Of a stretch of 64,000 bases of DNA, positions 58,637 through 64,000 are shown piece after piece. The translations under genes were made by a program, and so were the position numbers. The stretch's first letter is position 1. Every line of letters starts with the position of its first letter. Where the stretch lies: positions 1 to 64,000 of the forward strand of contig NZ_PJIL01000008.1 in the NCBI RefSeq assembly GCF_002929335.1. The letters run 5' to 3'. Source of the stretch: Arthrobacter sp. Y81 (GTDB lineage Bacteria > Actinomycetota > Actinomycetes > Actinomycetales > Micrococcaceae). Under the pieces are notes generated by a model, which made no database searches, was not told the origin of the DNA, and worked only from the letters and a program-made list of their open reading frames with translations.

Positions 58637-58778
58637 GAAAACCGGGCCCCTCTCTGTACTGACGGCAGGTGGTACGGACAGGCCGCAGCGGAGGCGCGCT
58701 TAATGGCGCCGCTGCGGTGTGTACCAGCCGTTCACCATTGAAACGTTGATCTATCATTCAGTCGCGTTTGAGAATCCG

Positions 58779-58792
58779 GGAATGCGCATTCC
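58779..58792. promoter_or_regulatory. 14-bp perfect palindrome upstream of tkt
   Basis: GGAATGCGCATTCC is fully self-complementary. Related half-sites, GGCATTCC just downstream (58796-58803) and TTGGAATGG at 58832-58840 on the minus strand, lie nearby. It falls in the predicted tkt leader, where a bound protein could act as a roadblock. Confidence 0.5.
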
Positions 58793-58823
58793 AGGGGCAT
58801 TCCTTGCGTGCTGATCTGCAGAT

Positions 58824-58852
58824 AGCTTAGCCCCATTCCAAGGGCTGGTCAG
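58824..58852 (-). promoter_or_regulatory. Candidate promoter of the tkt operon
   Basis: Read on the minus strand, CTGACC (58852-58847) and TAAGCT (58829-58824) are separated by 17 bases. The predicted transcript has a leader of about 180 bases and would cover all six pentose-phosphate genes. Confidence 0.5.
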
Positions 58853-59064
58853 CGTGTATCTCACTAAGTGGACTGAATTTTCTTATATGAATCACGGAGT
58901 CGTGCGGCTGCTGTGAGGATCGGTTAACCTGCCGGAATTGTGGATGCTTTGGCGGCCGGAGAGCCACGGTATGATATTCGGAGGCCACCGCCGGAGGGAG
59001 CGGGCCCGCTTTGGGCCCCCGCCGCTGCGAGAACCAGCCGGACTGAACAGCCAGACAGAACAGA

Positions 59065-60024
59065 GTGACTGCCACCGTGAGCACAACAGATACGCCGCTG
59101 AACGCCTCCCGGCTCCCCGGAAAGATTGGGATAGCCCGCAAAGCCAAGGCGTACCTTGCCCTCACGAAACCGCGGGTCATTGAGCTGCTCCTCGTGAGCA
59201 CGCTACCCACCATGATCTACGCCGAACGCGGATTCCCCTCCATCGGGCTGATCCTGGCAACCCTCGTGGGTGGAGCCTTCGCCGCGGGCAGTGCCGGCGC
59301 GTTCAACTGCTACATCGACCGTGACATCGACAAGCTGATGCACCGCACGGAAAAACGCCCCCTCGTCACCGGCGAGGTCACCCCGCGCGAAGCGCTCGTG
59401 TTCTCCTGGCTGCTGGGTGCCGCCGCCATCGCCATCCTCTGGTTCGGCGCGAACCCGCTGTCTGCGTGGCTTGGCCTCGGCGCCATCGTTTTCTACGTCG
59501 TCATCTACACCATGATCCTGAAGCGCCGCACGGCGCAGAACATCGTCTGGGGCGGAGCGGCAGGATGCTTCCCCGTACTGATCGCCTGGGCCGCCGTCAC
59601 CAACACTGTGGAATGGCCCGCCATCGTACTGTTCATGGTGATCTTCCTGTGGACCCCGCCGCACTACTGGCCGCTGTCCATGCGCTACGGCGAAGACTAC
59701 CGGAATGCCAACGTGCCGATGCTGGGCGCGATCGCCGGCGCGAAGGTTGTTTCCGTTCAGGTTGTTCTCTACGCCTGGGCCATGGTGGCATGCTCGCTGC
59801 TGTTGGTACCCGCCGGCGGAGCGGGCTGGGTCTACACCGCCACCGCCGTCCTGGCCGGCGCCTGGTTCCTTTACGAATCGCATGCCCTCTACAACCGGGC
59901 CCAGGGTGGCGACGTCTCCAACAAGGGCGCCATGAAGGTCTTCCACGGCTCCATCAGCTACCTGACCCTGCTCTTCATCGCGCTGGCGGTCGATCCCTTC
60001 GTGGGCTCGGCCATCATGGGCTAA
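59065..60024 (+). CDS. ctaB: Protohaem IX farnesyltransferase (haem O synthase)
   Basis: This 319-residue UbiA-family prenyltransferase has about nine membrane helices. The prenyl-diphosphate/magnesium motif [20 protein letters not shown] is near residue 87 and the second motif region is near [15 protein letters not shown] at residue 210. It converts haem B to haem O; CtaA, encoded on the opposite strand 320 bases away, then makes haem A for the aa3 oxidase. GTG 59065 or GTG 59077 may start translation. The tkt-ctaB neighbourhood is conserved in actinobacteria. Confidence 0.95.
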   Translation: MTATVSTTDTPLNASRLPGKIGIARKAKAYLALTKPRVIELLLVSTLPTMIYAERGFPSIGLILATLVGGAFAAGSAGAFNCYIDRDIDKLMHRTEKRPLVTGEVTPREALVFSWLLGAAAIAILWFGANPLSAWLGLGAIVFYVVIYTMILKRRTAQNIVWGGAAGCFPVLIAWAAVTNTVEWPAIVLFMVIFLWTPPHYWPLSMRYGEDYRNANVPMLGAIAGAKVVSVQVVLYAWAMVACSLLLVPAGGAGWVYTATAVLAGAWFLYESHALYNRAQGGDVSNKGAMKVFHGSISYLTLLFIALAVDPFVGSAIMG

Positions 60025-60134
60025 CACCAACCGCCCCTCAGCCCCTCAGCCCCTCAGCCCCCCGTCCCTCAGGACGCTCTCTCACTTCTTGCGGCAAAAC
60101 CGGCAACGCTCTCTCAGCTTTCGCAGCGTTTCCT

Positions 60135-60167
60135 GAAACGCTCCTTCACGCCGTGAAGGAGCGTTTC
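60135..60167. terminator. Perfect 16-bp-arm hairpin, centre of the repeat island
   Basis: GAAACGCTCCTTCACG and its exact complement are separated by a single base and followed by CTTTT. GCGTTTC-CT-GAAACGC immediately before offers an alternative, mutually exclusive fold. It probably stops transcripts from ctaB, and possibly from both sides. Confidence 0.6.
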
Positions 60168-60245
60168 CTTTTGGCCCGCAGGATCTGAGAGAGCGTCGGT
60201 GGAAAGCGCGCAGGATCTGAGAGAGCGTTGGCCGTGCAAAGAGAA

Positions 60246-60273
60246 GCACCCCGGTCCTTGCGGGCCGGGGTGC
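60246..60273. terminator. Hairpin near the 3' end of ctaA
   Basis: GCACCCCGG and CCGGGGTGC pair across a ten-base loop. It lies 70 bases beyond the ctaA stop and may terminate the ctaA operon. Confidence 0.5.
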
Positions 60274-60342
60274 GTGTCTCGGGGCTTTATTGCTTGACGG
60301 AACCCGTCGTACTTAGCGGCTAACGTCCTTCACGGCCTCGTC

Positions 60343-61287
60343 CTACCTGACGGGGCTGAATCGTGCGACGTCGGCGGCGTTCGTGGCTGCGCTCATGAGC
60401 AGCGCGGCGCCCAGCATGTGGGCACCCACCAGGAGTGCGGGAATGCCGTTGTAGTACTGGGTGAAGCCGATGGCCGCCTGCAGCAGCGTGACTCCCAGCA
60501 GCAACAGGACGGCTGTACGGAACGGCCCCTTGATCCGGTCCCGGATCACGAGGAACACGCCGAAGAGGGCGCCCGCTGTTACGAGGTAGGCGGGCACGGC
60601 GTGGATGTGGGAGAAGAGGTCCCAGTCCAGTCCGTTCCTGGGGGCGTCGGCGTCGCCCGCGTGCGGGCCGGCCCCGGTAACCACGACGCCGAGGGTCACG
60701 GCCAGGGCGGAAAAGAGTGCGACGGCGGCCATCACCGGCCGTGCGGCGCCCGGCACGGCAGGAAGAACGACGGCGGGGAACCTGCCAGTTCGGCCGTAGG
60801 CGCGGTTCACCAGCAGGGTCGCAAACACGACGAGGGCCATTGATACCAGGAAATGGAGTCCCACGACCCAGGGATTGAGCTGGGTGAGTACCGTAATGCC
60901 GCCGATGACGGCCTGCGCCGGGATGCTCGCCAGCAGGCCCAGCGCCAGGAGGAAGAGGTCCCTGCGCTCTTTGCGGAGGTTCCACAAGTAGACCAGCATG
61001 AGGGCCGCAATGGCCGCCAAGGCAAACGTCAGGAGCCGGTTTCCGAACTCAATGAAGCCGTGGATGCCCATTTCGGGAGTATTGACCAGGGATACGTCCG
61101 TGCAGCGGGGCCAGGTGGGGCACCCGAGTCCGGACGCGGTGAGGCGGACGGCCCCGCCGGTCACAACGAGCACCGTCTGCCCGATGAGCGACAGGACGGC
61201 CAGCCGGCGAACAGTCGCATCAACCGTTACGGGCAGCTTGGACGTCATCCGTCCGAGAATCTGGGGGAGGCGCGATGCCGTACTCAC
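60343..61287 (-). CDS. ctaA: Haem A synthase (CtaA/COX15)
   Basis: From GTG 61287 the protein has 314 residues and about eight membrane helices. Haem-ligand histidines sit in GIHGFIEFGNRLLTF, VVGLHFLVSMAL, FSHIHAVPAYLV and LVGAHMLGAALL. The paired cysteines of GLGCPTWPRCTD near residue 55 are the conserved extracytoplasmic cysteines of the family. It oxidises haem O to haem A for cytochrome oxidase. It starts seven bases after the ABC permease stop, so it is the last gene of a three-gene operon. The frame extends upstream to 61374, but this overlaps the permease and lacks similarity. Confidence 0.94.
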   Translation of the reverse strand: MSTASRLPQILGRMTSKLPVTVDATVRRLAVLSLIGQTVLVVTGGAVRLTASGLGCPTWPRCTDVSLVNTPEMGIHGFIEFGNRLLTFALAAIAALMLVYLWNLRKERRDLFLLALGLLASIPAQAVIGGITVLTQLNPWVVGLHFLVSMALVVFATLLVNRAYGRTGRFPAVVLPAVPGAARPVMAAVALFSALAVTLGVVVTGAGPHAGDADAPRNGLDWDLFSHIHAVPAYLVTAGALFGVFLVIRDRIKGPFRTAVLLLLGVTLLQAAIGFTQYYNGIPALLVGAHMLGAALLMSAATNAADVARFSPVR

Positions 61288-61294
61288 GGTTTTC

Positions 61295-62053
61295 TCAATT
61301 CCACTTGAACCAACGGATGGCTGCTGCGCCGGCGAAGGCCGTCCAGAGCAGCAGGATAAGGGTGGCGCCCCCATTGAAGGTGCCCGCTAGGAAGGCATCC
61401 CGCAGGGCCTCGCCCAGCGCCCCGGAGGGCAGGAAGTGGACCAGTTCCCGGGCCGGCCCGGGCAGCCGTTCGGCAGGGATCACGATGCCGCCAAGGGCCC
61501 CGAGCAGGATCCAGAGCAGGTTGGTGATGGCCAGGGTCGCTTCCGGACGGACCGTTCCCGCGACCAGGAGTCCCAGTGCAGTAAAGGCTGCCGCCCCCAA
61601 GACCAGGAGCACCAGCGCCGGAGCCCAGCCCGCCGTCGTCGGATGCCAGCCGAGAATGAAAGCCACCGCGCCGACCACCAGGACCTGAAGGAGCAGAACG
61701 GCAAGAACGGCCAGAATCTTGCCTGCGATCAGTCCGGTCCGGCCCAGGGGAGTGGTGGACAGGAAGCGCAGCACGCCGTAGCGGCGGTCGAAGCCGGTGG
61801 AGATGCCCTGGCCGGTGAAGGCGGTGGACATGGCGCACAGGGCGAGGATGCCGGGCACAGCAACATCAACCCGGCTGCCGCCGAGGCCGTCAAGCAGCGG
61901 GGTGACGGTCAGGCCGACCAGGGCCATCAGGGGCAGGACGATGGCGAGGATGAGCTGTTCACCGTTCCGCAGCATCGTCAGCGCTTCGTATTTGCCCTGG
62001 AGCAGAATGCGGCGGAGCAGCGGGGCGGGGGCGCTGCCGAGAACCCGGCTCAT
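61295..62053 (-). CDS. ABC transporter permease (ABC-2 type)
   Basis: This 252-residue membrane protein has six predicted helices of the ABC-2 permease fold, with segments such as LILAIVLPLMALVGLTV, ILAVLAVLLLQVLVVGAVAFIL and LLWILLGALGGIVIPAERLP. FDRRYGVLRFLSTTPLGR is the conserved cytoplasmic coupling region. ATG 62053 lies in an ATGA overlap with the ATPase stop. The ABC pair next to ctaA corresponds to the mycobacterial arrangement around ctaA. The substrate is unknown; a part in haem or drug export is only inference. Confidence 0.9.
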   Translation of the reverse strand: MSRVLGSAPAPLLRRILLQGKYEALTMLRNGEQLILAIVLPLMALVGLTVTPLLDGLGGSRVDVAVPGILALCAMSTAFTGQGISTGFDRRYGVLRFLSTTPLGRTGLIAGKILAVLAVLLLQVLVVGAVAFILGWHPTTAGWAPALVLLVLGAAAFTALGLLVAGTVRPEATLAITNLLWILLGALGGIVIPAERLPGPARELVHFLPSGALGEALRDAFLAGTFNGGATLILLLWTAFAGAAAIRWFKWN

Positions 62054-63018
62054 CGGATCTCCCTTCCCGAAATATCCAAAAATACGTCTTCCAGGCTCCG
62101 GGCCTCCAGGCTCATCGAGCCGGGCATAATGCCGTGCGCGGCCCACCAGGCTGTCAGCGCGGCCAGGTCTTCCGGCGTGAGCGCCCCGGTAACGGCGTAG
62201 CTCCCGGCGCGCGCCTCCCGAACGTCGACGGTGGCGGGCAGGACGCCCGTAAAGTCAAGGCCCGGCCGCGACTCGAAGAGCAGCGTCCGGACATGTTCCT
62301 GGCCGGAGTCCGCGCTGATGTTTCGCTGCAGCAGTTGCGCCACCGTGCCTTCGGCGACGTTCCGGCCGGCGTCGATGATGTAGACATAGTCAGCCAGCCG
62401 CTGGGCGTCGTCCATCAGGTGCGTTGTCAGGACGATTCCCATGCCGGCGTCCCGCAGTTCGGAAATCAGCTGGAAAACCAGTTGCCGCGACTGCGGGTCC
62501 AGGCCAGCGCTGGGTTCGTCAAGGAACAGCACTTCGGGGTTCCCCGCCAGTGCTGCTGCAAGGGCCAGTCGCTGCCGCTGGCCGCCCGAGAGCCGCCGGA
62601 CTGTGGTCCGGCTAAAGGTGTCAATGCCGAGGCGCTCGATCAGTTCATCGACGGGCCACGGATGCCGGTACATTCCGGCGATATGTTTCAGCAGCGGAAT
62701 GGGACGGGCCGACGGCGGCAGCCCGCCGTCTTGGAGCATGACGCCGACGCGGGAACGGAGCTCGGCGCCTGCGGTGTCCGGGTCCTGGCCCAGCAACGAG
62801 ACCGAGCCCCCGGACCGCCGCTGGAGTCCCTGCGCGCATTCAATGGTGGTAGTCTTGCCGGCGCCGTTGGCTCCCAGCAGGGCGGTGACCTGTCCGCGTT
62901 CGGCGGCGAGGGAGACTCCGCTGACCACCCGGAGCATCTTGCCGTCGAGGGAGGCGAGCGGGCCAACGTCCTTAATGAGTCCTGTGATGGACAGGACGGG
63001 GGAATCGGGAGATCGCAC
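62050..63018 (-). CDS. ABC transporter ATP-binding protein
   Basis: This 322-residue ATPase has Walker A LLGANGAGKTTTIEC near residue 50, Q-loop VMLQDGGLPP, signature RLSGGQRQRLALAAAL near 140, Walker B VLFLDEPSAGLDP near 162 and H-loop LTTHLMDDA. A C-terminal domain of about 100 residues follows, ending in LEDVFLDISGREIR, typical of ABC-2 drug/polymer exporters. GTG 63018 is preferred over TTG 63021 because TAGAAT (minus strand, 63030-63025) lies six bases before it. It heads the operon with the permease and ctaA. Confidence 0.92.
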   Translation of the reverse strand: MRSPDSPVLSITGLIKDVGPLASLDGKMLRVVSGVSLAAERGQVTALLGANGAGKTTTIECAQGLQRRSGGSVSLLGQDPDTAGAELRSRVGVMLQDGGLPPSARPIPLLKHIAGMYRHPWPVDELIERLGIDTFSRTTVRRLSGGQRQRLALAAALAGNPEVLFLDEPSAGLDPQSRQLVFQLISELRDAGMGIVLTTHLMDDAQRLADYVYIIDAGRNVAEGTVAQLLQRNISADSGQEHVRTLLFESRPGLDFTGVLPATVDVREARAGSYAVTGALTPEDLAALTAWWAAHGIMPGSMSLEARSLEDVFLDISGREIR

Positions 63019-63069
63019 CAAAGCATTCTACGCGATGTAGTACGCGCGACACCCGCCCCGGATGTGACT

Positions 63070-63088
63070 GTAGGTCAGCCTCGCCTTA
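63070..63088. promoter_or_regulatory. Iron-box-like site (DtxR/IdeR type)
   Basis: The 19 bases match the palindromic DtxR/IdeR consensus (TTAGGTTAGGCTAACCTAA) at 13 positions, including TAGGT, the central AG-C-CT core and CCT-A. It lies in the divergent gap between the ctaA operon and the SufR gene, where iron control would make sense. Confidence 0.4.
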
Positions 63089-63124
63089 CTGGTACGGGGG
63101 AGTAAATTACGACATGATTGTGTT

Positions 63125-63979
63125 GTGTATTCCATGAGCACTCGACTTTCTGCGCCCCGAACCGGGTCCGACGCGCCCGCTGGCGCCGCCGGTTCGTTCC
63201 GGCCGTCGACGTCGGCACCGCACGTGGCCGCTGTTGACTCGGACGAGCGCACGCGGGACCGTGTCCTGAGCGCCGTGCTGGAGCACGGGCCGGTCAGCGC
63301 CGCCGAGCTCGGTGACCTGCTGGGCTTCACCCCCGCAGCCGTCCGCCGCCACCTGGACCATTTGTCGCGCACCGGCGTGATCGAAGTCAAACGCGTAGCA
63401 AGGGCAGGTGCCGGCGCCGGACGCCCGGCGCGGCGCTACGTCCTCAGCTCCCAGGGCCAGTCATCGCTCGGCGATGACTACCTTGATATTGCCGGCTTGG
63501 CCCTGCAGCGCCTTGGCGAGATCGCCGGACCCGACGCGGTCCGGGAATTCGCCGTCGAGCGCTTCGCCGATATGGAACGCCGCTACGCACCGGAGATCGA
63601 CGCCGCCGGACCGGATATCACCGCACGGGCGCAGGCACTGTCCGCAGCGTTGAGCCGTGACGGGTTCGTGGCCTCCGCAGCCTCCATTGAAGCCAAAGCG
63701 CCGCTCCCGGCAGCGCTCTCCAGCGTCCAGCTGTGCCAGGGGCACTGCCCCATCCAGCAGCTGGCCACCAAGTTCCCGGTGTTCTGCGACGTCGAAACCG
63801 AGCTGTTCTCACGGCTCGTCGGCGTTGACGTGCGCAGGCTGTCCACGCTGGCACGCGGCGGTCACGTCTGCACCACCCACATTCCTACAGGCCGTCCGGC
63901 CGCCAAGGGGCCCGACGGTCCCGGACACACCACGGACAGCCTGGGCGAAGTATCCAACCATCTGCAAGAAAGGCCGTGA
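63125..63979 (+). CDS. sufR: SufR-type Fe-S-sensing transcriptional regulator
   Basis: This 284-residue protein has a winged helix (RDRVLSAVLEHGPVSAAELGDLLG, AAVRRHLDHLSRTGVIEVKRV, residues 42-95) with a GRPARRYVLSSQG wing. A C-terminal domain holds four cysteines, in LCQGHCPIQQ, FPVFCDVETELF and GGHVCTTH, well placed to bind an iron-sulfur cluster. This matches SufR repressors of the suf operon. GTG 63125 or ATG 63134 may start it. Its TGA shares one base with the next ATG, placing it first in the suf operon, as in mycobacteria. It probably represses its own operon when Fe-S supply is adequate. Confidence 0.9.
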   Translation: MYSMSTRLSAPRTGSDAPAGAAGSFRPSTSAPHVAAVDSDERTRDRVLSAVLEHGPVSAAELGDLLGFTPAAVRRHLDHLSRTGVIEVKRVARAGAGAGRPARRYVLSSQGQSSLGDDYLDIAGLALQRLGEIAGPDAVREFAVERFADMERRYAPEIDAAGPDITARAQALSAALSRDGFVASAASIEAKAPLPAALSSVQLCQGHCPIQQLATKFPVFCDVETELFSRLVGVDVRRLSTLARGGHVCTTHIPTGRPAAKGPDGPGHTTDSLGEVSNHLQERP

Positions 63980-64000
63980 TGACGGACCAACTATCAGAGA
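63979..64000 (+). CDS. sufB: Start of a further gene, probably sufB (partial)
   Basis: An ATG overlaps the SufR stop codon (TGATG) and reads MTDQLSE before the window ends. Seven residues cannot identify a protein. The call rests on context: the gene immediately after sufR in actinobacteria is sufB, part of the SufBCD Fe-S assembly scaffold. AAAGGCC at 63969-63975 could be its ribosome binding site. Confidence 0.55.

Larger units (their letters stand above)
58637..59064. other. 428-base divergent intergenic region, tkt / ctaB
   Basis: No coding frame here looks real. The region holds the tkt promoter candidate, a 14-base perfect palindrome at 58779-58792, and a TATGAT (58970-58975) that could serve ctaB, with TTTGGC 16 bases before it at 58948-58953. 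AT-rich stretches (58866-58895) set it apart from the coding DNA. Confidence 0.7.
60025..60342. repeat. 318-base intergenic repeat island between ctaB and ctaA
   Basis: The gap between these convergent genes is packed with repeats. CCCCTCAG occurs three times in tandem (60034-60057). ACGCTCTCTCA occurs at 60074-60084 and 60106-60116, and its reverse complement at 60186-60196 and 60218-60228. A 33-base perfect hairpin lies in the centre (60135-60167), and a terminator-like hairpin lies at 60246-60273. The mirror-image order suggests a mobile or amplified palindromic element doubling as a bidirectional terminator. Confidence 0.85.

Noticed and set aside
60025..60342. Insertion sequence remnant
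   Set aside because: Inverted words are present but there is no transposase fragment or target duplication; a REP-like element fits better.

Overview
The window is a high-GC, densely packed actinobacterial chromosome segment. Protein sequences and gene order point to Micrococcales, most likely Arthrobacter or Pseudarthrobacter. Evidence includes GTG and TTG starts, actinobacterial markers (RbpA, WhiA, OpcA, a CoaE-GrpB fusion, a PolA without proofreading residues) and gene order resembling the mycobacterial blocks polA-rpsA-coaE-uvrB-uvrA and uvrC-rapZ-yvcK-whiA-gap-pgk-tpi-secG / pgl-opcA-zwf-tal-tkt-ctaB / ctaA-ABC-sufR-sufB. No phage, insertion sequence, CRISPR array, rRNA or tRNA gene was recognised. 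This is mainly core chromosome with small accessory patches.

Region 1 (1-10.5 kb) is accessory or stress-related: a truncated-looking TPR protein, a beta-CASP metallo-hydrolase coupled to an erythromycin-esterase-family protein, a tandem universal stress protein, a PiT phosphate transporter with a small membrane partner, a lipoprotein/membrane-protein pair and a RibD-like reductase. Region 2 (10.5-24 kb) holds a PaaI-type thioesterase, polA, an Eis-like acetyltransferase, rpsA, a DUF1810 protein beside a broken GNAT gene, an IMPACT/GNAT pair, coaE, uvrB and a TerC transporter behind an apparent yybP-ykoY manganese riboswitch. Region 3 (24-36 kb) holds an MFS transporter, a hydrolase, a GNAT, an SGNH hydrolase, a Ski2-like helicase, a Tam-like methyltransferase and a heterodimeric ABC exporter with its own GntR regulator. 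Region 4 (36-50.5 kb) is uvrA, a HAD phosphatase/acyltransferase pair, uvrC-rapZ-yvcK-whiA, superoxide dismutase, gap-pgk-tpiA-secG and rbpA. Region 5 (50.4-58.6 kb, minus strand) is one pentose-phosphate operon, tkt-tal-pgi-zwf-opcA-pgl. Region 6 (59-64 kb) is haem A biosynthesis (ctaB, ctaA with an ABC transporter) facing a SufR-type regulator and the start of a probable sufB.

Functionally the window joins nucleotide excision repair (UvrA, UvrB, UvrC, PolA), lower glycolysis, the pentose-phosphate pathway for NADPH, haem A for cytochrome oxidase and iron-sulfur assembly. The most striking regulatory observation is that at least eleven genes, including polA, uvrA, uvrB, uvrC and coaE, have a TANNNT -10 element ending 6-8 bases before the start codon with no ribosome binding site. 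This predicts a large set of leaderless mRNAs. uvrA also has a LexA-box-like palindrome directly next to that -10.
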